A model generated the notes under the pieces. The model worked only from the letters and a program-made list of their open reading frames with translations. It was not told where the DNA came from and made no database searches. Source: Variovorax jilinensis (GTDB lineage Bacteria; Pseudomonadota; Gammaproteobacteria; Burkholderiales; Burkholderiaceae_C). From it: 64,000 nt of DNA. The stretch lies in the NCBI RefSeq assembly GCF_030316885.1, contig NZ_JASZYQ010000002.1, positions 690,001 through 754,000 on the forward strand, read 5' to 3'. Below, piece by piece: positions 7,907 through 17,059 of the stretch. Numbering within the stretch: the stretch's first letter is position 1; each line of letters starts with the position of its first letter. Position numbers and translations under genes: made by a program.

Positions 7907-8771
7907 GGCCTTCACGCTCCCCCACTGCGTGTGGGTCGCTGCCCCCCGAGGAGGCCGCAGGCCGCCTTGGAGCGGCCCGGCGCCAGCCTGGAGGCGTGTT
8001 GCAGCACTGTTCGCCGCCAGCGCCTTCGTTTCGGGCAGTGCGCTGGCCCAGGCCTGCGCCAAGCCGGTCTACCTGACCTTCGATACCGGCCACATGGGCG
8101 TCGCGCCGCTTGTGGCGGACGTGCTCAAGCGCCATGACGTGCGCGTGACCTTCTTCGCGGCCGCCGAGCGCACCCAGACCGATGGCGACAGCCTCGACAA
8201 CCACTGGGCGCCGTGGTGGAAGGCGAGGGCGGCCGAGGGCCACGAATTCGCCTCGCACACCTACGACCACGCCTACTGGCGCGGCGACGTCAAGGGCGTC
8301 GAGCCGCGCTTTCGCATCCGGCCTTCCGCCGGTGCCTTCGCCAACCGCGAGTTCACCTGGGACGCTGCCACCTACTGCGCCAACGTGGCCAAGGCCTCGG
8401 ACCGCCTGCAGCACATCACAGGCAAGAAGCCGCTGCCGCTGTTCCGCGCCCCGGGCGGCAAGACCTCGCCGAAGCTGCTCGCGGCAGCCAGGGCCTGCGG
8501 CTACGCGCACGTTGCCTGGGCGCCCGCGGGCTTCCTGGGCGACGAACTCCCGAGCGAGAAGTTCAGCAACGAACTGCTGCTCGCGCAGGCGCTCGAGAAG
8601 ATCCAGTCGGGCGACATCCTGCTCGCGCACCTGGGCATCTGGTCGCGCAAGGACCCTTGGGCACCGGCCGACCTGGAGCCGCTGATCGTGGGCCTCAAGG
8701 AGAAGGGTTTCTGCTTCGAGACGCTGCGCCAGCATCCGGCCTACCGCGAGTGGATCGCGGCCCATCCCTGA
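7893..8771 (+). CDS. polysaccharide deacetylase family protein with repeat-encoded N-terminus
   Basis: A 292-residue exported protein with a NodB/CE4-like fold. Motif 1 reads TFDTG instead of the usual TFDDG, so a metal-binding aspartate is replaced by Thr. Motif 2 SHTYDH and motif 3 RAPGG are present. Residues about 9-34 are translated from a dispersed GC-rich repeat and precede the hydrophobic signal segment (VAALFAASAFVSGSALA). No in-frame start exists between the repeat and that segment, so the repeat is part of the gene unless a GTG inside it is used. Deacetylation of a wall or capsule glycan is the family role; the substrate is unknown. Confidence 0.78.
   Translation: MRRAEAFTLPHCVWVAAPRGGRRPPWSGPAPAWRRVAALFAASAFVSGSALAQACAKPVYLTFDTGHMGVAPLVADVLKRHDVRVTFFAAAERTQTDGDSLDNHWAPWWKARAAEGHEFASHTYDHAYWRGDVKGVEPRFRIRPSAGAFANREFTWDAATYCANVAKASDRLQHITGKKPLPLFRAPGGKTSPKLLAAARACGYAHVAWAPAGFLGDELPSEKFSNELLLAQALEKIQSGDILLAHLGIWSRKDPWAPADLEPLIVGLKEKGFCFETLRQHPAYREWIAAHP
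7915..7990 (+). repeat. dispersed GC-rich repeat, copy A (inside a CDS)
   Basis: Contains a 33-base block (7919-7951) identical to the reverse complement of part of the copy at 56839-56887. It continues into a segment shared with the copy at 16488-16545 (GAGG(A/G)GGCCGCAGGCCGCC). Here it lies inside the 5' end of the deacetylase gene. The core includes CCCCCACTGCGTGTGGG, able to form a small hairpin. Confidence 0.85.
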
Positions 8772-8818
8772 AGCGGCGCAATTCCTGAACCTTCGGGCAG
8801 CGCCCCGATCGCACGTCG

Positions 8819-9790
8819 ATGGACTGGCTCACCGATCAATTCGCGAACCTGCAGCAATGGCTCTTCGAGGCCGTGGTGCAGCCGGCGGTGTACGCGGTCG
8901 GCCTGGGTGGCTGGGTCGAGGACGCCTTCGACGCCACGGGCTGGCTGCTGGTCGGGCTGATCCAGATCGCGATCCTGCTGATCGTCATCGGACCGCTGCA
9001 GCGCTGGCGGCCGGTCGAGCCGGTGGTCGACCGGCGGGCGATCCGCACCGACATCCTCTACACGCTGATCCACCGCCTGGGGCTGTTCCGGCTCGGGCTC
9101 TTCTTCGCGGTGCAGCCGCTGTTCGACGACCTGCTGGGCATGGCGCGCGCGGACGGCTGGGGCACGCTGCACCTGGACCAGCTCTGGCCCGGCGTGACCG
9201 ACGTGCCATGGATCGCCTTCGCGATCTATCTGGTCGTGATAGATTTCGTCGAATACCTGATCCACCGCGGCCAGCATCGCTTCAACTGGTGGTGGGCGCT
9301 GCATTCGCTGCACCATTCGCAGCGTCAGATGACCATGTGGAGCGACAACCGCAACCACCTGCTCGACGACCTGATCCACGACGCGATCATCGTGCTCGTG
9401 GCGCAGCTGATCGGCGTCGCGCCCGGGCAGTTCATCGCGATCGTCGCCTTCACGCAGCTCAGCGAGAGCCTGCAGCATGCCAACCTGCGGCTCGGCTTCG
9501 GCGCCATCGGCGAGCGGCTGTGGATCAGCCCGCGCTTTCATCGCGTGCACCACAGCATCGGCATCGGCCACGAGTCGGCGGGCCCGAGGACGCTCGGCGG
9601 CCACAACTTCGGCGTGCTGCTGCCGTGGTGGGACATGCTCTTCCGCACCGTGAACTTCGAGCGGCGCTACGACCCGACCGGCATTCGCGACCAGGTCGAG
9701 CCCGATGCCGACGGCCGCCTGCGCGACTACGGCGGAGGTTTCTGGTCGCAGCAGTGGCGCGGACTGAAACGGCTCGCCGGCCGGGGTTGA
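8819..9790 (+). CDS. sterol desaturase / fatty acid hydroxylase family membrane protein
   Basis: A 323-residue integral membrane di-iron enzyme. The histidine clusters are HRGQH, HSLHHS and HRVHHS, with a further H in GHE. Hydrophobic segments lie near residues 40-60, 85-105, 135-155 and 190-210. The family hydroxylates or desaturates lipids such as fatty acids, sterols or hopanoids; no substrate can be assigned. It follows the deacetylase by about 50 bases and may share its transcript. Confidence 0.85.
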   Translation: MDWLTDQFANLQQWLFEAVVQPAVYAVGLGGWVEDAFDATGWLLVGLIQIAILLIVIGPLQRWRPVEPVVDRRAIRTDILYTLIHRLGLFRLGLFFAVQPLFDDLLGMARADGWGTLHLDQLWPGVTDVPWIAFAIYLVVIDFVEYLIHRGQHRFNWWWALHSLHHSQRQMTMWSDNRNHLLDDLIHDAIIVLVAQLIGVAPGQFIAIVAFTQLSESLQHANLRLGFGAIGERLWISPRFHRVHHSIGIGHESAGPRTLGGHNFGVLLPWWDMLFRTVNFERRYDPTGIRDQVEPDADGRLRDYGGGFWSQQWRGLKRLAGRG

Positions 9791-9828
9791 AGCCACCTGT
9801 TCATCCGGGGGCGGTATCCTCGGCGACG

Positions 9829-10701
9829 ATGCGTCTTCTTCTCGATTCCTTCTGGCGCTCGGTCGCCTATTGCCTGCACCCGCGGGTGATCGTGCTGTCG
9901 CTGCTGCCGCTGGGCCTCATGGTGCTGCTGGCGACGGTGCTGGGCTATTTCTACTGGGACGCCGCCGTGGCCTGGACCCGCACGTCACTCGACGCCTGGC
10001 CGCTGCTGGCCAGCTTCTGGGGCTGGATCGGCCGCTTCTTTCCGGGTGACGTGACGTCTGCGCTGGCGCCGCTGGTGGTGGTCTTCGCGGCCACCCCGCT
10101 GATCGTCGTGGTGTCGCTGCTGGTGGTGGCGGGCGTGATGGCGCCCGCGCTCACGCGGCTGGTGGCCGAGCGGCGCTTCCCGATGCTCGAACACAAGAAG
10201 GGCGCCTCCTTCTTCGGCAGCATGGCGCGCTCGATCGGCCTCACGGTGCTCGCGCTGCTGGCGCTCGTGGTGTCGATGCCGCTGTGGCTGATCCCCCCGC
10301 TGGTGCTGATCTTGCCGCCGCTGATCTGGGGCTGGCTGACCTACCGCGTGATGAGCTTCGATGCGCTGGCCGACCATGCCAGCGCCGAAGAGCGCAGCGC
10401 GGTGCTGCGGGCCCACAGGCTGCCCCTGCTCGGGATCGGCGTGCTGTGCGGCTACCTGGGCGCGGCGCCCAGCATCGTCTGGGCCTCGGGCCTGCTGTTC
10501 GCGGCCGCCTTCTTCGTGCTGGCGCCGCTCGCGATCTGGATCTACACGCTGGTGTTCGCCTTCTCGGCGCTGTGGTTCGCCCACTACTGCCTCGATGCAC
10601 TGGCCCGGCTGCGGGCCCAGCGCGCGGCGGCGGCGCTTTCGTCATCCGCGGGCGCGCCGGTCGATGCCGGCGCGGTCGCCAGCCAATGGGGTGCGCCATG
10701 A
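9829..10701 (+). CDS. EI24/CysZ-like integral membrane protein
   Basis: A 290-residue protein with long hydrophobic stretches at about residues 20-45, 60-110, 135-180 and 205-250, typical of the EI24 (etoposide-induced 2.4) domain family to which the sulfate channel CysZ belongs. There is no cysteine-biosynthesis context, so a sulfate role is not claimed. Its stop overlaps the start of a 20-codon micro-ORF by four bases (ATGA), opening a chain of coupled reading frames that leads to the molybdopterin-binding gene. Confidence 0.8.
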   Translation: MRLLLDSFWRSVAYCLHPRVIVLSLLPLGLMVLLATVLGYFYWDAAVAWTRTSLDAWPLLASFWGWIGRFFPGDVTSALAPLVVVFAATPLIVVVSLLVVAGVMAPALTRLVAERRFPMLEHKKGASFFGSMARSIGLTVLALLALVVSMPLWLIPPLVLILPPLIWGWLTYRVMSFDALADHASAEERSAVLRAHRLPLLGIGVLCGYLGAAPSIVWASGLLFAAAFFVLAPLAIWIYTLVFAFSALWFAHYCLDALARLRAQRAAAALSSSAGAPVDAGAVASQWGAP

Positions 10702-10760
10702 GCTGCAGGGCCGCTCCCAAGGCGATTGCCGTAGCGCGAAGCGCGGAGGTTTCACCATGA
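10698..10760 (+). CDS. micro-ORF 1 of the duplicated linker (20 codons)
   Basis: Encodes a 20-residue basic peptide starting MSCRAAPKAIAV. It begins at the ATGA shared with the EI24 stop and ends at the ATGA shared with micro-ORF 2. The upstream GGGGTG may serve as ribosome site. Whether the peptide matters or only translation through it (coupling) matters is unknown. No family recognised. Confidence 0.45.
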   Translation: MSCRAAPKAIAVARSAEVSP

Positions 10761-10815
10761 GCCGCAGGGCCGCTCCCAAGGCGATTGCCGTAGCGCGAAG
10801 CGCGGAGGTTTCACC
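10698..10815 (+). repeat. 59-bp tandem duplication carrying ribosome-binding sites
   Basis: Two units, 10698-10756 and 10757-10815, are identical apart from a T/C near the start (ATGAGCTGC versus ATGAGCCGC). Each unit begins at an ATG and ends with GCGGAGGTTTCACC, a good Shine-Dalgarno sequence placed seven bases before the next ATG. GCGC-GAA-GCGC inside each unit can form a small hairpin next to that ribosome site. Confidence 0.97.
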
Positions 10816-10819
10816 ATGA
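10757..10819 (+). CDS. micro-ORF 2 of the duplicated linker (20 codons)
   Basis: Encodes the same peptide as micro-ORF 1 except Arg for Cys at position 3 (MSRRAAPKAIAV). It is preceded by GGAGG seven bases upstream and its TGA overlaps the start ATG of the molybdopterin-binding-domain gene. Length is exactly one repeat unit plus four bases, so each duplication adds one more coupled frame without breaking the chain. Confidence 0.45.
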   Translation: MSRRAAPKAIAVARSAEVSP

Positions 10820-11616
10820 ATCGAAACATCGGGTTGATCATCGTCGGCGACGAGATCCTGTCGGGCAAGCGCGTCGACAAGCACATGCCCAAGGTCATCG
10901 AGTTGCTCGCCGCGCGCGGCCTCGAACTCGGTTGGGCCGAATACGTGGGCGACGTGCCGCTGCGCATCTCGGCGGCGCTCGGACGCGCCTTCGCCTCGGG
11001 CGACATCGTGTTCTCGACCGGCGGCATCGGCGCCACGCCCGACGACCACACGCGCCAGTGCGCGGCCGCCGCGCTCGGCGTGCCGCTGGCGCTGCATCCC
11101 GAAGCCGAGGCGCTGATCCGCGAACGCATGCAGGACACCGCGCGCGAGCAGGGCACGGTCTACGAACCCGACCGCCCCGACAACGTCCACCGCCTCAACA
11201 TGGGTGTGTTCCCGCTCGGCGCGCGCATCATTCCCAACGGCTACAACAAGATCCCGGGCTTCAGCGTCGGCGACGTGCACTTCGTGCCGGGCTTCCCCGT
11301 GATGGCCTGGCCGATGATCGAATGGGTGCTCGACGGCCGCTATGCCGGACTGTTCGCGCCCGGCAGCGCGGCCGAGAAATCGGTGATCGTCTACGGTGCC
11401 ATGGAAGCCACGCTGACACCCCTGATGGAGGCGATCGAGCGCGACCACCAGGGCATCAAGGTGTTCAGCCTGCCGAGCGTCGACCATCCGCAGCACGGAC
11501 GCCATATCGAGCTCGGCGTGAAGGGCGACGCGCGCCATGTCGATGCCGCGTATGCCCAGCTGATCGCCGGCCTGCACGGCTTTGAAGCGAAGCTGGGCCC
11601 CGAAATGGTGCGTTGA
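10816..11616 (+). CDS. molybdopterin-binding-domain protein (CinA N-terminal-like)
   Basis: A 266-residue cytosolic protein built on the MoCF/MoaB-like fold: 'IGLIIVGDEILSGKRVD' at the N-terminus and FSTGGIGATPDD near residue 70. It lacks the C-terminal nicotinamide-mononucleotide deamidase domain of full CinA, which runs to about 400 residues. Proteins of this short class are usually annotated as competence/damage-inducible protein A; their biochemical role is unclear. Its ribosome site is supplied by the second 59-bp repeat unit, and its ATG overlaps the micro-ORF 2 stop. Confidence 0.82.
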   Translation: MNRNIGLIIVGDEILSGKRVDKHMPKVIELLAARGLELGWAEYVGDVPLRISAALGRAFASGDIVFSTGGIGATPDDHTRQCAAAALGVPLALHPEAEALIRERMQDTAREQGTVYEPDRPDNVHRLNMGVFPLGARIIPNGYNKIPGFSVGDVHFVPGFPVMAWPMIEWVLDGRYAGLFAPGSAAEKSVIVYGAMEATLTPLMEAIERDHQGIKVFSLPSVDHPQHGRHIELGVKGDARHVDAAYAQLIAGLHGFEAKLGPEMVR

Positions 11617-11624
11617 ATTTTTGC

Positions 11625-11639
11625 GCACCAATATGGTTA
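11625..11639 (+). promoter_or_regulatory. possible NtrC-binding site upstream of glnA
   Basis: GCACC-AATAT-GGTTA matches the enterobacterial NtrC dyad GCAC(C/T)-N5-GGTGC perfectly in the left half and 3 of 5 in the right. It lies about 60 bases before the sigma-54 element, a normal enhancer distance. It also overlaps one arm of a TGGTGCG...CGCACCA inverted repeat (11606-11630). Confidence 0.5.
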
Positions 11640-11699
11640 CAACTCGCATCGTTTTGGGCTTCGCCCGCAGGCCCAATCCCTGCGGCATCGAAGTGACAA

Positions 11700-11715
11700 T
11701 GGCATAGAAACTGCA
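11700..11715 (+). promoter_or_regulatory. sigma-54 promoter of glnA
   Basis: TGGCATAGAAACTGCA keeps the -24 GG and -12 GC at the exact sigma-54 spacing (consensus TGGCACG-N4-TTGCA). The start codon of glnA is about 50 bases downstream. NtrB and NtrC, which would activate it, are encoded just downstream. Confidence 0.75.
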
Positions 11716-11764
11716 TTCCCCGTTTCCTGTACTTCCAACCCCAGTCCATTCCAAGGAGAACCTG

Positions 11765-13180
11765 ATGGCAAAGACCGTCGCCGACGTACTCAAACTCGTG
11801 AAGGAAAACGAGGTCAAGTTCGTCGATTTCCGCTTCACCGATACCCGCGGCAAGGAACAGCACGTGACCGTGCCGGTTTCGCATTTCGACGAAGACAAGT
11901 TCACGTCGGGTCACGCCTTCGACGGCTCGTCGATCGCTGGTTGGAAGGGCATCGAAGCCTCGGACATGCAGCTCATGCCCGACCCGAACACGGCCAACAT
12001 CGATCCCTTCTTCGAAGAGACGACGATGATCCTGACCTGCGACGTGGTCGACCCCTCGGACGGCAAGCCCTACGAACGCGATCCGCGCTCGCTGGCCAAG
12101 CGCGCCGAGGCCTACATGAAGGCATCGGGCCTGGGCGACACCGCCTACTTCGGACCGGAACCCGAATTCTTCGTCTTCGACGGCGTGCGCTGGGCCAACG
12201 ACATGTCTGGCTGCTTCGTGAAGATCGAATCGGAAGAAGCCGCATGGAACACCGGCAAGGAATTCGAGCACGGCAACACCGGCCACCGTCCGTCGGTCAA
12301 GGGCGGTTACTTCCCCGTGCCCCCGGTCGACAGCTTCCAGGACATGCGCTCGGAAATGTGCCTGGTGCTCGAATCGCTCGGCATCCCGGTCGAAGTGCAT
12401 CACCATGAAGTGGCCAACGCCGGCCAGATGGAACTCGGCACCAAGTTCAGCACGCTGATCGAGCGCGCCGACTGGGTCCAGCTGCAGAAGTACGTGATCC
12501 ACAACGTGGCCCACGCCTACGGCAAGACCGCCACCTTCATGCCGAAGCCGATCGTCGGCGACAACGGTTCGGGCATGCACGTGCACCAGTCGGTCTGGAA
12601 GGACGGCAAGAACCTGTTCGCAGGCGACGGCTACGCCGGCCTGAGCGACTTCGCGCTGCACTACATCGGCGGCATCATCAAGCACGCCCGCGCGCTGAAC
12701 GCCATCACGAACCCCGGCACCAACAGCTACAAGCGCCTGGTGCCCGGCTTCGAAGCCCCGGTCAAGCTGGCCTACTCGGCCAAGAACCGCTCGGCCTCGA
12801 TCCGCATCCCGTTCGTGGCCAACCCGAAGGGCCGCCGCGTCGAAGCGCGCTTCCCGGATCCGCTGATGAACCCGTACCTGGGCTTCGCGGCGCTGCTGAT
12901 GGCCGGCCTCGATGGCGTGGAAAACAAGATCCATCCGGGCGAAGCCGCCAGCAAGGACCTGTACCACCTGCCGCCGGAAGAAGACGCGCTGATCCCGACC
13001 GTCTGCCACAGCCTCGACCAGGCGCTCGAGTACCTCGACAAGGACCGTGCCTTCCTGACCAAGGGTGGCGTGTTCACCGATTCGTACATCGACGCCTACA
13101 TCGACCTCAAGATGCAGGAAGTCACGCGCTTCCGCATGGCGGCACATCCGGTCGAATTCGACATGTACTACTCGCTCTGA
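11765..13180 (+). CDS. glnA: glutamine synthetase type I
   Basis: A 471-residue enzyme that makes glutamine from glutamate, ammonia and ATP, the entry of nitrogen into metabolism. Length matches the dodecameric GSI-beta class. The N-terminal beta-grasp has [12 protein letters not shown]; the ATP/metal regions include '[11 protein letters not shown]' and 'NAGQMELG'. The adenylylation loop [10 protein letters not shown] carries the target tyrosine (about Y400), so activity is probably tuned by GlnE. AAGGAG precedes the ATG. Transcription is likely sigma-54/NtrC dependent, and a bidirectional terminator follows. Confidence 0.98.
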   Translation: MAKTVADVLKLVKENEVKFVDFRFTDTRGKEQHVTVPVSHFDEDKFTSGHAFDGSSIAGWKGIEASDMQLMPDPNTANIDPFFEETTMILTCDVVDPSDGKPYERDPRSLAKRAEAYMKASGLGDTAYFGPEPEFFVFDGVRWANDMSGCFVKIESEEAAWNTGKEFEHGNTGHRPSVKGGYFPVPPVDSFQDMRSEMCLVLESLGIPVEVHHHEVANAGQMELGTKFSTLIERADWVQLQKYVIHNVAHAYGKTATFMPKPIVGDNGSGMHVHQSVWKDGKNLFAGDGYAGLSDFALHYIGGIIKHARALNAITNPGTNSYKRLVPGFEAPVKLAYSAKNRSASIRIPFVANPKGRRVEARFPDPLMNPYLGFAALLMAGLDGVENKIHPGEAASKDLYHLPPEEDALIPTVCHSLDQALEYLDKDRAFLTKGGVFTDSYIDAYIDLKMQEVTRFRMAAHPVEFDMYYSL

Positions 13181-13213
13181 GCGAGCGCGATCCGGGCACC
13201 TGCCCGGAGCGTT

Positions 13214-13243
13214 AAAAAAGGACGGCTGCGCGCCGTCCTTTTT
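13214..13243 (+). terminator. intrinsic terminator after glnA
   Basis: GGACGGC-TGCGC-GCCGTCC flanked by an A-run on the left and TTTTT on the right. It begins 34 bases after the glnA stop and would limit read-through into the ntrBC part of the locus. Confidence 0.92.
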
Positions 13244-13321
13244 CGTTGAAGGGGAACCCCCGCGCCGTATCTGTTTCGAATTGCATGAAAATGCCGGTTT
13301 GCGGCGCATCCACCCAAGACC

Positions 13322-13846
13322 ATGAAGACCTTCTCCGTTTTCCTGCTGACTGCCTTCTCGGCGGCCGGCGTGCACGTCCAGGCCCAGGCGCAGCAAGAGC
13401 GCGTCTGGCGCTGCGGCAACGAATACACGAACAACGCCACCGTGGCCCAGCAGCGCGGCTGCAAGATCATGGAAGGCGGCAACCTGACCATCGTGCAGGG
13501 AAGCCGCCCGGTGGCTTCGGCCGCTCCCTCCAGCAGTGGCAGCGGCGCCGCCTCGGCGGCACGCTCGCCGGCCGGCAGCCCGAAGGTCGACGGCGCCGAC
13601 CAGCGCTCGCGCGACGGCGAGGCCCGCTCCGTGCTCGAGGCCGAACTGCGCAAGGCGCAGGAGCGCCAGTCCCAGCTGCAACGCGAGTACAACAACGGCG
13701 AGCCCGAGAAGCAGGGCAGCGAAAGCAAGAACTACCAGAAGTACCTCGACCGGGTGTCCGACATGAAGGCCGAGATCGCGCGCAACGAGGCGGACATCGC
13801 GGGCCTGCAGCGCGAGATCGGTCGCCTGCCGGTGGCCAACCGCTGA
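13322..13846 (+). CDS. small secreted protein between glnA and ntrB, function unknown
   Basis: A 174-residue protein with a signal peptide (about 1-23, ending VQAQAQ). It then has a short domain containing WRCGNEYTN and RGCKIMEGG, where two cysteines could form a disulfide. A Ser/Ala-rich linker follows, and then a charged helical region (about 100-165), probably coiled coil. The cysteine-pair domain recalls DUF4124-type exported proteins but the match is loose. Position between glnA and ntrB, five bases before ntrB, suggests co-expression with the nitrogen sensor. No function is assigned. Confidence 0.7.
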   Translation: MKTFSVFLLTAFSAAGVHVQAQAQQERVWRCGNEYTNNATVAQQRGCKIMEGGNLTIVQGSRPVASAAPSSSGSGAASAARSPAGSPKVDGADQRSRDGEARSVLEAELRKAQERQSQLQREYNNGEPEKQGSESKNYQKYLDRVSDMKAEIARNEADIAGLQREIGRLPVANR

Positions 13847-13851
13847 AGCGG

Positions 13852-14928
13852 ATGGCCTTCGGAAAATCGGCCGGACCGGGCAGGCGCTTCCAGGCTTTCG
13901 ACCAGCTGTCGACGCTGATTGCCGTCGTCAGGTTCGACGGTGCCGTGCTGTTCGCCAACTCCGGTCTCGAAGACGCCCTCGGCACCTCGCGCCGCACGCT
14001 CGAAGGCTCGCAATTCGGGGCCTGCTTCCACGAGCCGCAGGTGCTGCGCACCGCGATCGATGGCGCCCGCAGCAACGACTTCGCGACCCTGCGCTACGAG
14101 GCGCTGCTGCGGCGCGTGAACCACGAGCTGATGCCGGTCCAGGTCACGCTGGCGCAGGGCGAGAAGCCCGGCGAGCTGATCATCGAGATGACGCCGCTCG
14201 AGCAGCAGGTGCGTCAGGACCGCGAGGAACGCCTGCTCGACCAGGCGCAGGCCAACAAGGAACTGATCCGCAACCTCGCGCACGAGATCAAGAACCCGCT
14301 CGGCGGCATCCGCGGTGCGGCGCAGCTGCTGCAGATGGAGGTCGAGTCGCGCGACCTGATCGAGTACACGCAGGTCATCATCCATGAAGCCGACCGGCTG
14401 CAGACGCTGGTCGACCGGCTGCTGGCGCCGCACCGGCGGCCGCATGTAGTCGGTGACGTCAATATTCACGAGGTCTGCGAACGCGTGCGTTCGGTGATCC
14501 TGGCCGAGTTCCCGCGGGACCTGCACATCGAGCGCGATTTCGATGTCTCCATTCCCGAGTTCCGCGGCGACCGCGAGCAGCTGATCCAGGCCACGCTCAA
14601 CATCGTCCACAACGCCGCGCAGGCGCTCGCCGAGCGCCGCGCCGCAGGCGATGCGCAGATCACTTTCAGGACCCGCATCGCGCGGCAGGTCATCTTCAAC
14701 AAGCAGTGGTATCGACTGGCACTGGAATTGCATGTGATCGACAACGGACCGGGCGTGCCGGACGCGATCAAGGACCGCATTTTTTACCCGCTGGTGTCGG
14801 GCAGGGATGGCGGGACGGGACTGGGGCTGACGCTTGCACAAACCTTCGTGCAGCAACATCACGGCGTGATCGAGTGCGACAGCGTCCCGGGCCGGACCGA
14901 TTTCAAGATACTGATACCGCTGCCCTAG
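13852..14928 (+). CDS. glnL: nitrogen regulation sensor histidine kinase NtrB (GlnL)
   Basis: A 358-residue cytoplasmic kinase/phosphatase acting on NtrC under control of PII proteins. An N-terminal PAS domain (about 15-110) is followed by the dimerisation/H-box NLAHEIKNPLGG with the phospho-accepting His at about H144. The ATPase N, G1 and G2 boxes (NIVHNAAQAL, DNGPGVP, GGTGLGL) come next. No membrane segment is seen, as expected for NtrB. The long open frame upstream runs through the secreted-protein gene and is not used. ntrC begins 22 bases downstream. Confidence 0.95.
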   Translation: MAFGKSAGPGRRFQAFDQLSTLIAVVRFDGAVLFANSGLEDALGTSRRTLEGSQFGACFHEPQVLRTAIDGARSNDFATLRYEALLRRVNHELMPVQVTLAQGEKPGELIIEMTPLEQQVRQDREERLLDQAQANKELIRNLAHEIKNPLGGIRGAAQLLQMEVESRDLIEYTQVIIHEADRLQTLVDRLLAPHRRPHVVGDVNIHEVCERVRSVILAEFPRDLHIERDFDVSIPEFRGDREQLIQATLNIVHNAAQALAERRAAGDAQITFRTRIARQVIFNKQWYRLALELHVIDNGPGVPDAIKDRIFYPLVSGRDGGTGLGLTLAQTFVQQHHGVIECDSVPGRTDFKILIPLP

Positions 14929-14950
14929 CAGCCAAGCAACAAGGAGCTGC

Positions 14951-16480
<1,530 letters not shown>

Positions 16481-16487
16481 ACGTGGC

Positions 16488-16545
16488 CGCTGCTGCCCGA
16501 GGGGCCGCAGGCCGCCTTGGGCCGGCCCGCGCCGGCCTGACCGGC
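16488..16545 (+). repeat. dispersed GC-rich repeat, copy B
   Basis: GCTGCCCGAGG-GGCCGCAGGCCGCCTTGG resembles the second half of copy A (7915-7990), with the GGCCGCAGGCCGCCTTGG block identical. It fills the gap between ntrC and the convergent lipoprotein gene. The alternating GGCC/GCGCCGGC blocks can fold into a strong stem. Confidence 0.75.
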
Positions 16546-16546
16546 C

Positions 16547-17059
16547 TCAGCGGCTGCGTTGCCCCAGGGTCAGGGTGTCGAGCTGGAACTGCCCGCTCCT
16601 GTCCCACAGCCAGGTGTCGACATAGGTGTGCGGGCCGATCTTGCCGGGAGGCGGCAGCGGCGACGCGGCCTTGATCAGCTCGGCGATCATCGGCGCGACC
16701 TCGGGCGCATGGCTCGGCGTGCGGCTGAAGTACACGCCCGTGACGTTGCCGTCGGCATCGACGTCGGTCTCGGTCACGACGACGGCATACACGAGCGGCG
16801 GAATCTTGCCCTTGTAGATGCGCTTGGGGTACTTCTTGTAGATGTAGGCCGCGCCGATCTTGCGGTAGGTCTTCACGGCCGGCGTCTGCGCCGTGATGAG
16901 CCGCACGTTGGCGACCTTGTCCGATGGGCCGTCGTCGCGAGCGCCTTCCGCGGCCGCCGCGGTCGCGCGGTCGACCTTCTTCTCTTCCTTCGGCAGCAGC
17001 GAGCAGGCCCCCAGGCTGAGCGCCATCGCGCCCGCCGCCAGGACGAGCGCGGGCCTCAT
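16547..17059 (-). CDS. conserved lipoprotein with TonB-C-like domain, function unknown
   Basis: A 170-residue protein with a lipobox LGAC at about residues 17-20, hence probably lipid-anchored. The C-terminal half (about 80-160) has the pattern 'VVVTETDVDADGNVTGVYF', reminiscent of the TonB C-terminal/energy-transducer fold. It lacks the N-terminal membrane anchor and proline region of a real TonB. Its start overlaps the exonuclease III stop by four bases, so it is translated after xth from the same transcript. No function is claimed. Confidence 0.75.
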   Translation of the reverse strand: MRPALVLAAGAMALSLGACSLLPKEEKKVDRATAAAAEGARDDGPSDKVANVRLITAQTPAVKTYRKIGAAYIYKKYPKRIYKGKIPPLVYAVVVTETDVDADGNVTGVYFSRTPSHAPEVAPMIAELIKAASPLPPPGKIGPHTYVDTWLWDRSGQFQLDTLTLGQRSR

